The notes: generated by a model from the sequence alone, not told the origin. Positions 1-9,040 are shown, counted from the stretch's first letter. The stretch: 44,202 nt of DNA from Acidithiobacillus sp. (GCF_027322205.1 NZ_DAHVHY010000011.1:1-44202), one strand, 5' to 3'. Numbers and translations are program-made.

Positions 1-308
1 TCGCCACGGAAGCCCATGGTGTGAATCGCCTGCAGATCCTCCCAGGTGGCCACTTTACTGGTCGCGTGGCGCTCCAAGGCCAGCGCCAGGTCTTCCGGGA
101 GGATGCCAACGCCGTCATCTTCCACGCTGAGCAGATCCATCCCGCCGCCTTCCAGATGGATGGTAATCCGCGTCGCTCCGGCATCCAGACTGTTTTCCAG
201 AAGTTCTTTCAGGATGGAGGCAGGGCGTTCCACCACCTCGCCAGCCGCAATCTGGTTGGCGAGGGTACTATCCAGACGATGAACGCGGGGCGCCAGCTCA
301 TTCTCCAT
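1..308 (-). CDS. mutL: DNA mismatch repair protein MutL, N-terminal part (runs off the window)
   Basis: Translating the minus strand from the ATG at 308 gives the first 102 or so residues of MutL, cut by the window edge. Visible signatures are the GHKL ATPase motifs: the N-terminal [20 protein letters not shown] stretch with the catalytic Glu, then [10 protein letters not shown] (Asn for Mg-ATP) and DDGVGI, followed by the ATP-lid region HATSK and GFRGE. MutL couples mismatch recognition by MutS to strand incision. The start overlaps the last 11 bases of tsaE, so the two are probably translationally coupled; tsaE and mutL are neighbours in many Gammaproteobacteria. The ATP-binding part is intact; the C-terminal dimerisation or endonuclease domain cannot be judged. 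Confidence 0.95.
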   Translation of the reverse strand, partial: MENELAPRVHRLDSTLANQIAAGEVVERPASILKELLENSLDAGATRITIHLEGGGMDLLSVEDDGVGILPEDLALALERHATSKVATWEDLQAIHTMGFRG

Positions 309-783
309 GGCAGATTTTCCGGGTGGACGCGGGTGTTAAGAAAGAGGTCCAGTCCTGAACACGGGGCTGATGCCCCGGCCATTCCAGACGGTGACTGCCG
401 TTGTCCAGAATACGGAGGGTGAGTGACAAATCGGCAAGGGGCAGGAAACCCGCGCCCCGCTCCGGCCACTCCACCAGCCACAGGGCCGGTTCTGTCAGAT
501 AATCGCGGATACCGATAAATTCCAGCTCTTCCGGCTCTTGCAGACGATACAAATCAAGATGCAGAGCGGGTCCGATGCGGGTCGGATACTGTTCCATCAG
601 GGTATAGGTCGGGCTTTTAATGTTCTGGGTAACGCCCAGCGCCTTTAAGATAGCCTGGGCCAAGGTGGTTTTACCGACCCCCAGGTCACCCTCAAGATAA
701 ATAACCGCAGGGATATGAATGCGCTGGGCAAACTGTCGTCCCCAGTCCCGGCAGGCTTCAGCATCTGCGAAATCCCAGTGCAT
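298..783 (-). CDS. tsaE: tRNA threonylcarbamoyladenosine biosynthesis ATPase TsaE
   Basis: A 161-residue protein with the TsaE hallmarks: Walker [10 protein letters not shown] near residue 33, the SPTYTL segment, HLDLYR, and WLVEWPERG. TsaE is the small ATPase that works with TsaB and TsaD to put the threonylcarbamoyl group on A37 of ANN-decoding tRNAs. Length is usual for the family. It starts at an ATG 12 bases after the end of the CBS-domain gene and its 3' end overlaps mutL, so it sits in the middle of a compact minus-strand operon. No oddities seen. Confidence 0.95.
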   Translation of the reverse strand: MHWDFADAEACRDWGRQFAQRIHIPAVIYLEGDLGVGKTTLAQAILKALGVTQNIKSPTYTLMEQYPTRIGPALHLDLYRLQEPEELEFIGIRDYLTEPALWLVEWPERGAGFLPLADLSLTLRILDNGSHRLEWPGHQPRVQDWTSFLTPASTRKICHGE

Positions 784-795
784 CAGATACCCGGT

Positions 796-1251
796 TCAGG
801 GCTTCAGCAGATGCTGGAGAATGTCCGAACGGCTGATGATACCCAAGAGCTGGCCCTGGCTGTCGACCACCGGCACCGCATGCACGTCTTTCCGCAAGAG
901 TTTTTCGGCGACCGCGTCCGTATCCTCATCGGGGGCTGCGGTAATGACGTGGGAGCTGGCCAACTGACTGGCGGTCACCGCCGTGACTTTGCGCAGTTCT
1001 TCCTCGTATTCATGCATACCGCCCAGAGGAATCAGACCATCAAGAATAGTGAGCATGGTCGGCAGATGCACCTTGCGGTGGGCGTCAATCAGATCCCGTT
1101 CACCGATCATCCCGACCAGATGACCATCACCATTTACCACCGGCAGGCTATGATGCCCGGAACTGAGGAGCACATCCCCCACTTTATCGACCGGATCGTC
1201 GGCCAGCACGGTGATAACCTCCCGGGTCATGATATCTTGGGCCGTTTTCAT
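796..1251 (-). CDS. Tandem CBS-domain protein
   Basis: A 151-residue soluble protein made almost entirely of two CBS domains, roughly residues 7-60 (AQDIMTREVITV to GMIGERDLI) and 95-150 (ASSHVITAAPDEDT to LLGIISRSDIL). Paired CBS domains (Bateman modules) bind adenine nucleotides such as AMP, ATP or SAM and regulate partner proteins. No effector domain is attached, so the ligand and partner are unknown. Its ATG overlaps the bioA stop by one base (TGATG), which indicates coupled translation. A link to SAM use by BioA is possible but is only inferred from this adjacency. Confidence 0.85.
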   Translation of the reverse strand: MKTAQDIMTREVITVLADDPVDKVGDVLLSSGHHSLPVVNGDGHLVGMIGERDLIDAHRKVHLPTMLTILDGLIPLGGMHEYEEELRKVTAVTASQLASSHVITAAPDEDTDAVAEKLLRKDVHAVPVVDSQGQLLGIISRSDILQHLLKP

Positions 1252-2600
1252 CAGGATCGTCCTTCCGCCATGGCGTCATATAATACGTTGAGGATAGTGT
1301 CTATTTCCGCTGCTGTCACCGACAGCGGCGGGACTATGGTGAGGAGATCGCCGAGAGGGCGGCTGTAAACGCCCATCTCCCGAGCCCGCCGGCACACCGC
1401 GTATTCGACGCGATCTCCGTAGGGATAGGGCGCATTCGTCCTGGGGTCGCGCAAAGCGATGGCGGCCATCAAACCGAACTGGCGGACCTCCCCGACCCAC
1501 GACTGGCCGTGAAAACGCTGCAGCCCAGCCCGTAACTGGGCGATTTTACCGGGCAAAGCAGCCAGCACACCGCCTTCCGCAAAGAGGGCCAGGTTCTCCA
1601 GCGCAACTGCACAGGCCAGAGGATTGGCGGTATAGGTATGCCCGTAGTAAAACTGCCGGGCCTCCCCGAAAGGCGCAAGGAAGGCGGCATAAACGTGTTC
1701 TGCGGTGAGGGTCGCGGCCACCGGCAAGTAACCACCGCTCAGCCCCTTACCCAAGGCCAGCAGATCTGGCTCCACAGACTCCCACTCACAGGAAAAAAGC
1801 TTGCCGCTGCGGCCAAAGCCGGTCGCCACTTCGTCAATGATGAGCAAAACCTCATAAGCCCGACACAGGCGTTGCGCTCCTGCCAGAATGCCAGGAGGAA
1901 AAGGCAATATACCCGCAGCACCCTGCACTCCACCTTCCAGAATCAGTGCCGCGATCTCTCCGCCCTGTTTCTGGAGGGTCGTTTCGAGCGCCGCAAGCCA
2001 TGCGGACGTGGCCCGTCCGGAGTCTCCGGTACAGTGCTCCCATTGCAATACATAGGGGCTGGGCAGGCGCAGCGTTGGGAACAGGAGATTGCCATAGACC
2101 TCATGGAATAATGGGAACCCACCTACCGAAACTGCCCCGATGGTATCCCCATGATAGGCATTATCCAGGGTCAGAAAGAGATGCTTTTCGGGACGACCCA
2201 GATTAGACCAGTATTGCGCCGCCATTTTGATCGCGACCTCAACCGCTTCGGACCCGTCCTCGGAAAAAAAGCAATGCTGCAAAGAGGTCGGAGTGATGTC
2301 GACGAGCGCCTTGGCAAGACGAATAGCGGGAGGATTGCTCGCTCCGAGTACGGTACTGTGCGCGACCTTGCCCACCTGTGCGAGCAAAGCCGCGTCTAAG
2401 CGCGGGTGACGATGACCGTGGATATTGCACCACAGGCTGGCAATGGCGTCCAGACAGCGATGGCCTTCCGTGTCGTACACGTAATTGCCTTCGGCACGCT
2501 CAATGATCCACGGATCATCGTCCCCATAACACTGCATCTGGGTGAAGGGATGCCAGAAATAACGGCGATCCCACTCCCGCAACACTTCAGTTTCCGTCAT
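1251..2600 (-). CDS. bioA: Adenosylmethionine-8-amino-7-oxononanoate aminotransferase (BioA)
   Basis: A 449-residue class III PLP aminotransferase. The N-terminal WHPFTQM motif is characteristic of BioA; further on are GSEAVEVAIKMA, the NAYHGDTIGAVSVGG block, the PLP-contacting Asp in LIIDEVATGFGRSG, and the Schiff-base Lys in LALGKGLSGGYLP. It uses SAM as amino donor to make 7,8-diaminopelargonate in biotin synthesis. No other biotin gene is in the window, so bioA is separated from bioBFD/C here. It starts 14 bases inside the end of nnrD and ends on the start codon of the CBS-domain gene. Confidence 0.93.
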   Translation of the reverse strand: MTETEVLREWDRRYFWHPFTQMQCYGDDDPWIIERAEGNYVYDTEGHRCLDAIASLWCNIHGHRHPRLDAALLAQVGKVAHSTVLGASNPPAIRLAKALVDITPTSLQHCFFSEDGSEAVEVAIKMAAQYWSNLGRPEKHLFLTLDNAYHGDTIGAVSVGGFPLFHEVYGNLLFPTLRLPSPYVLQWEHCTGDSGRATSAWLAALETTLQKQGGEIAALILEGGVQGAAGILPFPPGILAGAQRLCRAYEVLLIIDEVATGFGRSGKLFSCEWESVEPDLLALGKGLSGGYLPVAATLTAEHVYAAFLAPFGEARQFYYGHTYTANPLACAVALENLALFAEGGVLAALPGKIAQLRAGLQRFHGQSWVGEVRQFGLMAAIALRDPRTNAPYPYGDRVEYAVCRRAREMGVYSRPLGDLLTIVPPLSVTAAEIDTILNVLYDAMAEGRS

Positions 2601-3438
2601 GATTTTGCGTCAACTCCTGTAATGCGTGGGGCACTGCCGCCAGGATATCCCCGGCCAGCAGGCTGGCCTCGCCCATCTGCGCGGCAGCGAGGTCGCCCGC
2701 GCGGGCGTGCAGGCACACGCCGAGGGACAAGGCCTTGTCTGCTTCCAAATCTTGGGCGAGCAGACCCGCGAGGATACCGGTGAGGACATCCCCGCTGCCG
2801 CCCGTTGCCATACCGGGATTGCCCAGTGGGCAAAGCCAATGACCGCCACTACCCAGTAACAGACTATGGTGGCCCTTGAGCACCCAATGCCCGCCATAGC
2901 GGGTCTGCAATCGGCAGATGGCCGCGGCACGATCGGCCTGGACGGCGGCGGCCGTCACCCCTAACAGGCGCGCCGCCTCCCCCGGATGGGGGGTAAACAG
3001 ACGAACTGCATCGGCGGCCAACAGTTCCGGACCAAAACGCGCCAGAATGTTCAGGGCATCGGCGTCCCAGACCTGGGGACAGGACAGCGCACCGATCTCC
3101 AGCAAAAGATCATGGGCGGCCAGACCCTGACCCAAGCCCGGGCCAACGGCCAGGACAGCTTGATCCGGCAAATCCCCGAAACTCGCAGGCCAGTCCCGCC
3201 AGGTAGCTTCAGGCAGATGTGCCGCCAGATAAGGGATGGCCGAGGGATGCCCGACGGCCGTCACCAGTCCGGCACCCACCCGGTAGGCGGCGGCACAGGC
3301 CAGCGCCAGTGCCCCGCCCATGCCCGGCCCTCCGCCCACCGCGAAAACGTGCCCGAAGCTCCCTTTGTGCGCCTGCGGGCTGCGTGCCGGCAAGGCCGGG
3401 ACTGTCCGCCAGTTCAGGGCAACAAAGGCTTCATTCAT
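2587..3438 (-). CDS. nnrD: ADP/ATP-dependent (S)-NAD(P)H-hydrate dehydratase, stand-alone NnrD domain
   Basis: A YjeF_C/ribokinase-like protein of about 283 residues that repairs hydrated NAD(P)H. Family motifs visible are the N-terminal HKGSFGHVFAVGG, GAGLVTA, the WDADALN motif, FTPHPGEAARLL, and the C-terminal phosphate-binding GMATGGSGDVLTG. In many bacteria this domain is fused to the NnrE epimerase; that half is absent and not encoded nearby. I chose the ATG at 3438, which has AGAGG eight bases upstream; an in-frame GTG at 3444 is also possible but its spacing is poor. The gene abuts the end of amt and overlaps bioA. Confidence 0.9.
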   Translation of the reverse strand: MNEAFVALNWRTVPALPARSPQAHKGSFGHVFAVGGGPGMGGALALACAAAYRVGAGLVTAVGHPSAIPYLAAHLPEATWRDWPASFGDLPDQAVLAVGPGLGQGLAAHDLLLEIGALSCPQVWDADALNILARFGPELLAADAVRLFTPHPGEAARLLGVTAAAVQADRAAAICRLQTRYGGHWVLKGHHSLLLGSGGHWLCPLGNPGMATGGSGDVLTGILAGLLAQDLEADKALSLGVCLHARAGDLAAAQMGEASLLAGDILAAVPHALQELTQNHDGN

Positions 3439-3440
3439 GG

Positions 3441-4658
3441 TCACGCCCTCTCAATATCCTCTTCAGGATACGCGCTGACATGGTGCAAGCTCAAATCCGC
3501 CCCCGCATATTCCGCCTCGGGATCCAGACGAATCCCGATGAAGTACTTGATGCTGCCGTAGACGATGGCACTGCCCGCCAGGGCGATCAGCACGCCCAGC
3601 GAGGTGCCCAGCAACTGGGACCAGAAACTGACTCCACCGGCGCCACCGAGGAACTGATGTCCGAAAATACCGACGGCCAATCCACCCCACACACCGCAAA
3701 CACCATGGAGCGGCCATACGCCAAGCACGTCATCCAGACGCAGGCGATGCTGCACAAAGGTGAAGAGGTAGACAAAAATAATGCCGGCAATAGCGCCAAT
3801 GGCCAAAGCCCCAATGGGTTGCACCACATCGGAACCGGCGCAAATCGCGACCAGACCCGCGAGAGCGCCATTGTGTACGAAGCCCGGATCGCCCTTCCCT
3901 ACCGCCAGTGCCGCCAGCATGCCGCCCACCAGCGCCATAAGCGAATTGAGCGCCACCAGACCCTGCACAGCCGCAAGTTGCTGCGCACTCATCACGTTAA
4001 AGCCAAACCAGCCGATAATCAGAATCCAGGAACCCAGCGCCAGAAAGGGAATGTTGGACGGCGGCATGGCATGCACTGCACCATCTTTCCCGTAACGCCC
4101 CTTGCGTGAACCCAGCAGCCAGACCGCCATCAGCGCCATCCATCCACCCATGGCGTGCACCACCACCGAGCCCGCGAAATCGTGAAAAGGCGCGCCGAAA
4201 GTGCTGGCAAACCAGGCCTGAATGCCATAATGGTTATTCCAGACGATGCCTTCATAAAAGGGATAAACCAGCCCCACCAGAAAGGCCGTTGCCAGCAATT
4301 GAGGATAAAACCGCGCCCGCTCGGCGATACCACCGGAAATAATAGCCGGTACCGCGGCGGCGAAGGTGAGCAGGAAAAAAAAGCGCACCATCTCAAAACC
4401 GTGATTACCCGTAGTCAGGGTCTTCACATCACCGAAAAAGCTGATGCCATAGGCGATGTGATAACCCACAAAAAAATAAACGATGGTGGATATACCAAAA
4501 TCACTGAGAATTTTGACCAGTGCATTCACCTGGCTGCGACGGCGTACCGTACCCAGTTCCAGAAAGGCGAATCCGCCGTGCATGGCAAACACCAGAATGG
4601 CGCCCATCAGCAAAAAAAACACATTCCCGCCTGGAGGCGTGACTCCTGTGGCTGTCAT
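3441..4658 (-). CDS. amt: Ammonium transporter (Amt family)
   Basis: A 405-residue, very hydrophobic protein with about eleven predicted membrane helices. It carries the pore twin histidines in context (VVVHAMGG near residue 168 and PLHGVCG near 315) and the family stretches FAFLELG, GGIAERARF and FVHNGALAGLVAI. It conducts ammonium/ammonia across the inner membrane. Usually amt is preceded by glnK, which encodes the PII regulator; here the upstream gene is recR and no PII gene is present. The 59-base gap to recR is AT-rich and holds a plausible SD (AGAGGAAG) before the ATG. Confidence 0.94.
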   Translation of the reverse strand: MTATGVTPPGGNVFFLLMGAILVFAMHGGFAFLELGTVRRRSQVNALVKILSDFGISTIVYFFVGYHIAYGISFFGDVKTLTTGNHGFEMVRFFFLLTFAAAVPAIISGGIAERARFYPQLLATAFLVGLVYPFYEGIVWNNHYGIQAWFASTFGAPFHDFAGSVVVHAMGGWMALMAVWLLGSRKGRYGKDGAVHAMPPSNIPFLALGSWILIIGWFGFNVMSAQQLAAVQGLVALNSLMALVGGMLAALAVGKGDPGFVHNGALAGLVAICAGSDVVQPIGALAIGAIAGIIFVYLFTFVQHRLRLDDVLGVWPLHGVCGVWGGLAVGIFGHQFLGGAGGVSFWSQLLGTSLGVLIALAGSAIVYGSIKYFIGIRLDPEAEYAGADLSLHHVSAYPEEDIERA

Positions 4659-4717
4659 GATCGCTGCTTCCTCTCAAAATTTAATTGCTTTTATCTTTAC
4701 AAATAATGGGTAAGTGC

Positions 4718-5317
4718 TCAGTCATCAAGCAAGCGGCGACCATGCAACGCACGCCCGAGGGTGCTACGATCAACATATTCCAACTCGCCACCCACCGGTA
4801 CGCCGCGTGCAATACGGCTGATTGTGATACCGCCAGGAACCAGCCCCGCGAGAAACTGTGCCGTGGCCTCCCCTTCCAGGGTGGGATTGGTCGCAAAAAT
4901 AACTTCCCGCAAGTCTGCTTCACCCAAACGCGCGCTGAAGCGATCAATATGCAGGGCTTCGGGGCCGATGCCGTCCAAGGGCGACAAATGCCCCATCAAC
5001 ACAAAGAACTCGCCGACGAAGGCACCCGTATCTTCGATAGCGCGCAGATCAGCAGGCGATTCCACGACACACAAAATGGAACGGTCCCGGTGTTCAGAAC
5101 GACAGACGGCACACAATGGCGCTTCGCTCAGATTATTGCAGCGCTTACAAAAACGGACCACGGCATGGGCCTGCTGCAAGGCCGCGGCCAGTTGCGGCAT
5201 GAGATCGCGCTTACGCACCAGCAACTCATAGCTGATCCGTTGCGCCGAACGCGGGCCAATACCCGGCAGGCGACGGAGCAGCGCCACCAAGGCATCCATA
5301 CTCGGAACGTCCGCCAT
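4718..5317 (-). CDS. recR: Recombination mediator protein RecR
   Basis: A 199-residue protein of normal length. It has the N-terminal helix-hairpin-helix LRRLPGIGPRSAQRIS, the four-cysteine zinc finger CKRCNNLSEAPLCAVC near residues 57-72, and a TOPRIM domain starting at ILCVVESPADL with the conserved GVPVGGELEYVD near the end. With RecO and RecF it loads RecA onto SSB-coated gaps. It follows ybaB by 6 bases in the widely conserved dnaX-ybaB-recR order. Confidence 0.96.
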   Translation of the reverse strand: MADVPSMDALVALLRRLPGIGPRSAQRISYELLVRKRDLMPQLAAALQQAHAVVRFCKRCNNLSEAPLCAVCRSEHRDRSILCVVESPADLRAIEDTGAFVGEFFVLMGHLSPLDGIGPEALHIDRFSARLGEADLREVIFATNPTLEGEATAQFLAGLVPGGITISRIARGVPVGGELEYVDRSTLGRALHGRRLLDD

Positions 5318-5323
5318 AAGTGC

Positions 5324-5647
5324 CTAGAAAGGCAGGCTCATGCCCGGAATATTCATGCCACCCGTCACTTCCGACATCCGCTCCGCGCTGACCTTCTCGG
5401 CATTGCGCACGGCATCGTTCATGGCAGCAGCCAAGAGATCCTCGAGCATTTCCTGATCGCCATCGGCAAGCAGAGAGGGATCAATGCGAACCCGCCGTAC
5501 GTCATGTCGGCAGGTCATAGTGACTTCCACCAGACTACCGCCCGCATGGCCCTGCACCTCTACCTGTGCAAGCTCCTCCTGCGTCTTTTGCAAACGCTCC
5601 TGGAGCTGCTGCGCCTGCTTCATGATATTTCCCAGTCCACCCTTCAT
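5324..5647 (-). CDS. ybaB: YbaB/EbfC family nucleoid-associated protein
   Basis: A 107-residue protein with the typical N-terminal [20 protein letters not shown] coiled-coil segment and a C-terminal half ending in [12 protein letters not shown], as in the YbaB family. It is a small dimeric DNA-binding protein of the nucleoid. It lies 25 bases downstream of dnaX and 6 bases upstream of recR, the conserved gene order, which supports the call. Confidence 0.95.
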   Translation of the reverse strand: MKGGLGNIMKQAQQLQERLQKTQEELAQVEVQGHAGGSLVEVTMTCRHDVRRVRIDPSLLADGDQEMLEDLLAAAMNDAVRNAEKVSAERMSEVTGGMNIPGMSLPF

Positions 5648-5672
5648 CTTCCATTACCTCCCTGTTTACCCT

Positions 5673-7361
5673 TCACTGTGAGCTGACGGCACCGCCCTTT
5701 GCGGCGGGTGCCATAATTTCAATGGATTCCACACGGGCATCCAAAACTTCCAGGAATGCGCCTATGCGCGGATCCGCGGCGACGCGTGCCTCGGCCTCGG
5801 CCTGCCGGGATGCCGCGCGCGCTTTCTCTTCCTGCACCAGGCTCCCCACTCCGACTTCTCTGGTAAGGGGTACAATGCTCAGCCGCGGCTCCCGGCCAAA
5901 ATACGCAGTAAGCGCGTGATGTAACGCCCTGCGGGCCTCGGCCTTGACGAGGAATGGCAAATAATTGGGCTCCACGGCCAATTCCACAGCTTCTGAATCA
6001 CAGCGCAAGGCCTGTCCATAGCGCAGGTACTCGGCAAGCATGGGAGAAACCGCCAGCGACTCCACCACACAACGCCAGTCCGTCGAGGGCGCCGTCTCAG
6101 CCACCCTATCCGGCTTTGCTATCGGCGGTGCTTCCCGAACTGCATCCCGTGAATGGTAGGAAAGCGATAGTGCCGACAGAGGCGACGCCGGTGCAGTCAC
6201 CTCCGCTGCCGGCGCCGATGATTCAATAAAATGCGGAGTGCCAGGACCTGGGAGCACAGCAGGCGGCAAGTCTGGCGATACTGCTCCGGAAAAACTCAAC
6301 ACCCGCAGAACAGCCATTTCCAGTGCCATGCGACTTTCTGGATAAAGCGCAAAGTCACGGCGTGCCGAGAGGAGCAAAAAATACCAGGACTGCAAGGTAA
6401 GCGGGCTGATTCGCCCACGCAGGCGCGCGATCACATTTGCATCATCGCGCTCCGAATCAACTGGAAGAAATTGCGCCAAGCTGAGACGATGCACGCCCTC
6501 TATGACTAAATCGAGCAGTCCGGCACCATCCATACCCCGCGCCAGATGATCATCCAGTATGGCGAATACCTGCGTAGCATCCCGGTCCACCAACGCTTCG
6601 ACCAGACCCAGCACTGCATCGTCACTGCTGCGCCCAAGCATCGCGAGCACGCTGTCACGCTGGACCGCACCCCCACCATGAACAATGGCCTGATCCAGCA
6701 AACTCAGGGCGTCGCGCAGGCTCCCGTCCGCAGCGCGGGACAATACCTGTAATGCGGCATCCTCGGCAGGTAGCTGCTCGGCCGCCATGATCTGCTGCAA
6801 TCGTCCCTGAATTTGCGGAATATCCAGCCTCCGCAAATTAAACTGCAGACAGCGGGAGAGTACGGTTACCGGCAGTTTCTGCGGATCCGTGGTCGCCAAC
6901 AGAAACTTGACATGCTCCGGCGGTTCTTCAAGGGTTTTCAGCAGTGCGTTGAAGCTGTGCGTGGATAACATGTGTACCTCGTCGATAAGGTACACTTTGT
7001 ATCGACCCACCGTAGGCGCGTACTGCACGTTGTCCAGCAGGTCACGGGTTTCATCCACCCGGGTGCGGCTCGCCGCATCCACCTCCAGCAGATCAACAAA
7101 ATTTCCCGCGGCAATACCGCGACAGGCACTGCACTCTCCGCAAGGATTACTGCTAACACCATGCTCACAATTCAGGCACTTGGCCAGTAACCGCGCCAGA
7201 GTCGTTTTGCCGACGCCCCGCGTCCCGGTGAACAGGAAAGCATGATGAATGCGACCGGAATCCAGGGCATGGCGCAAGGCAGCGACCACAGCCCCCTGCC
7301 CTACAAAATCGTCAAAGTGTTGTGGCCGCCAGCGGCGGGCAAGTGCGAGGTAGGCGCTCAT
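5673..7361 (-). CDS. dnaX: DNA polymerase III subunits gamma/tau (DnaX)
   Basis: A 562-residue clamp-loader ATPase. The N-terminal AAA+ core shows Walker [13 protein letters not shown] near residue 45, the zinc-binding cysteines in CLNCEHGVSSNPCGECSACR, Walker B IDEVHML and the SRC sensor/arginine-finger motif. The C-terminal third is low-similarity and resembles the tau extension. I saw no A-AAA-AAG slippery heptamer on the coding strand, so the E. coli type of programmed frameshift that makes gamma is not evident. It starts at the ATG at 7361, about 20 bases after the SRP RNA gene. Confidence 0.96.
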   Translation of the reverse strand: MSAYLALARRWRPQHFDDFVGQGAVVAALRHALDSGRIHHAFLFTGTRGVGKTTLARLLAKCLNCEHGVSSNPCGECSACRGIAAGNFVDLLEVDAASRTRVDETRDLLDNVQYAPTVGRYKVYLIDEVHMLSTHSFNALLKTLEEPPEHVKFLLATTDPQKLPVTVLSRCLQFNLRRLDIPQIQGRLQQIMAAEQLPAEDAALQVLSRAADGSLRDALSLLDQAIVHGGGAVQRDSVLAMLGRSSDDAVLGLVEALVDRDATQVFAILDDHLARGMDGAGLLDLVIEGVHRLSLAQFLPVDSERDDANVIARLRGRISPLTLQSWYFLLLSARRDFALYPESRMALEMAVLRVLSFSGAVSPDLPPAVLPGPGTPHFIESSAPAAEVTAPASPLSALSLSYHSRDAVREAPPIAKPDRVAETAPSTDWRCVVESLAVSPMLAEYLRYGQALRCDSEAVELAVEPNYLPFLVKAEARRALHHALTAYFGREPRLSIVPLTREVGVGSLVQEEKARAASRQAEAEARVAADPRIGAFLEVLDARVESIEIMAPAAKGGAVSSQ

Positions 7362-7381
7362 GCGGGCCTGAAATATAGGGT

Positions 7382-7493
7382 GGCGACGCCAATCAGCCGC
7401 ACCCCGGCACCTGGATCACCGGTTGCCGCTGCTCCCTTCCGGGCCTGACGGAGTTCACCAGCTACCACTGCGAGGGGACCGATCTTTGTCGCC
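7382..7493 (-). ncRNA. ffs: Signal recognition particle RNA (4.5S, bacterial small type)
   Basis: The minus strand contains the universally conserved SRP domain IV core, GTCAGGCCCGGAAGGGAGCA followed by GCGGCAA, with the symmetric and asymmetric loops bound by Ffh. Outside it the flanks pair: GGCGAC at the 5' end with GTCGCC at the 3' end, and GATCGG with CTGATT further in. This gives a single long hairpin of about 112 nt, the size of E. coli 4.5S RNA. Ends are set from this pairing and may be off by a few bases. The position between tRNA-Ser and dnaX is seen in other Proteobacteria. Confidence 0.93.
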
Positions 7494-7531
7494 ATAGAAA
7501 AACCTGAGACTGTCCGCTGATGGACGGTGAT

Positions 7532-7622
<91 letters not shown>

Positions 7623-7633
7623 TGAGGGGACGA

Positions 7634-7663
7634 AGTGTAACCCAGACGCCAGCGATAGAGCAA
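7634..7663 (-). promoter_or_regulatory. Candidate sigma-70 promoter for tRNA-Ser/ffs
   Basis: On the minus strand TTGCTC (7658-7663) and TACACT (7634-7639) are spaced by 18 bases and end 11 bases before the tRNA. Three and four of six positions match the consensus, so this is a weak prediction supported mainly by its location. Confidence 0.3.
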
Positions 7664-7698
7664 TGACCCTATATGGAAACAGCGCAAAACGGCGTATA

Positions 7699-8055
7699 TC
7701 AAAAACTCAGCACCTCGCCATCGTTCCTGGGCAGGCCCGACAGGGCGTTTTGAATACGAATCAGGACACCAGAGCGATCATTTACGAATTGAACACCAAT
7801 GGCTGGCGGTCGACCGTCACGATTATCCGGTGGTGTCACCCACACCACCTTCCCCATAACAGGCGCACGCGGCTGGCTGTCGGGAAGGCTGATCATAAGT
7901 AGCACTTCCGTGCCTATGGGCAGGAGATTCGGTGTCTCCACCAATACCCCCCCTCCCCTAATGTTTGGCATGTAGTAACGCTGCACCGCATTAGCATCCC
8001 GCAGCACTACGGACAGCGCTTTGGCCGCACCTCCTGTCTCAGCTTGTAATCCCAT
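7699..8055 (-). CDS. pilZ: Type IV pilus assembly protein PilZ
   Basis: A 118-residue single PilZ domain. The stretch YYMPNIRGGG, then GTEVLLMISLPD, GKVVWVTP and AIGVQF closely follows Pseudomonas PilZ. It lacks the RxxxR and DxSxxG residues that bind cyclic di-GMP in other PilZ proteins, as is true of the founding PilZ, which instead acts through PilB/FimX-type partners in pilus extension. Placement directly after holB, here with a 17-base overlap, is the classical pilZ location and strengthens the call. No other pilus gene is in the window. Confidence 0.88.
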   Translation of the reverse strand: MGLQAETGGAAKALSVVLRDANAVQRYYMPNIRGGGVLVETPNLLPIGTEVLLMISLPDSQPRAPVMGKVVWVTPPDNRDGRPPAIGVQFVNDRSGVLIRIQNALSGLPRNDGEVLSF

Positions 8056-9040
8056 GCGCCTTCTCCCTGGACCAAATGCTTACCCAGCTCAACAGTAACG
8101 TTTCCAGCATCATGCCCACATTGCGATTCTGCACGAGAGACTCAGGCAGTCGGATCCAATCCTCCAGCGTCTCCCAGAGGGAGATCGCCTGAGCCGACTG
8201 CGCCATGGCCTCTAGCAACTGCAAATAGTCTAAATGCACGATGTTGTCCAGGCGATGATTACGGAGACGAAGCAAATCCGCCAACAAGCTCAACATCAAC
8301 TCGCGCAGCAGCAGCAAGTCAGTGTCTTTAGCCCAGTGATCGGCCAAACGCAAAGCAGCAACAGGACCCTGCTGAGGGAGGTTCAATAACGCGTCGATCC
8401 AGGTTTGGCGTAGCGTCACCCAACCGGATTCCCAGAGCTGCCAGGCACGCAACGGCCGATTCTCAAACTGTCGGCTTAACCAAAGCGCCTCCGCAGGAGG
8501 TATGCCGAGTCCTTCCAGCCAGACCATACACTGTCCTGGTCGCATCACTGGAAAAGGCAATCTTTGCAAACGTGACCGGATGGTAGCCAGAAGCTGCGAC
8601 GGGCGTTCACTGAGCAAAAGAATGTGCGCACGCGCGGCAGGCTCCTCCAGGGTTTTGAGAAGGGCATTAGCGGCTGCCGCAGTCATCGCTTCGGCCGGTT
8701 CAACACGTAGCCAGCGACGCGCGCTGACCTGAGGGGTGAAAGTGAGGAACTCGTTGGCATGGCGCACCAACTCAATCGCAATACGCTTTCCCGTTTCTGC
8801 TGTAATAACGAGCAGATCCGGATGACTACCCTCTGCCAACAAACGGCAGGAACGACAGCTCCCACAGGGCAGCCCCTGCGTTGATGGCGCGAAACACAAG
8901 GCCACCTGCTGCAAATCATCGCAGTACTGCCCGACCAGCGTCCCCGATTCGCCGACAGCGAGCATCGCCTGGGGCAACCCGGCTTGCAGCAAGCTTTGTA
9001 TCGGCTGCCATTCGGCGGGCGGCGGGCGGTGCGCACTCAT
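8039..9040 (-). CDS. holB: DNA polymerase III delta-prime subunit (HolB)
   Basis: A 333-residue clamp-loader subunit. It has the zinc-finger cysteines in CFAPSTQGLPCGSCRSC near residues 44-60, the segment AAAANALLKTLEEP, and a sensor-like SRLQ (the cysteine of the usual SRC is replaced). The P-loop region near residue 25 is degenerate, as expected for delta-prime, which does not hydrolyse ATP. The ATG at 9040 overlaps the tmk stop (ATGA); an in-frame TTG six bases upstream is less likely. Confidence 0.92.
   Translation of the reverse strand: MSAHRPPPAEWQPIQSLLQAGLPQAMLAVGESGTLVGQYCDDLQQVALCFAPSTQGLPCGSCRSCRLLAEGSHPDLLVITAETGKRIAIELVRHANEFLTFTPQVSARRWLRVEPAEAMTAAAANALLKTLEEPAARAHILLLSERPSQLLATIRSRLQRLPFPVMRPGQCMVWLEGLGIPPAEALWLSRQFENRPLRAWQLWESGWVTLRQTWIDALLNLPQQGPVAALRLADHWAKDTDLLLLRELMLSLLADLLRLRNHRLDNIVHLDYLQLLEAMAQSAQAISLWETLEDWIRLPESLVQNRNVGMMLETLLLSWVSIWSREKAHGITS

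Noticed and set aside
715-1368. 217-residue plus-strand open frame
   Set aside because: It is antisense to the CBS-domain gene and the ends of bioA and tsaE, with no SD and no recognisable domain.
4685-5686. 333-residue plus-strand open frame, the longest antisense frame
   Set aside because: It is fully opposite recR and ybaB, which have clear family motifs; its composition (His, Gln, Arg rich) is typical of antisense frames.
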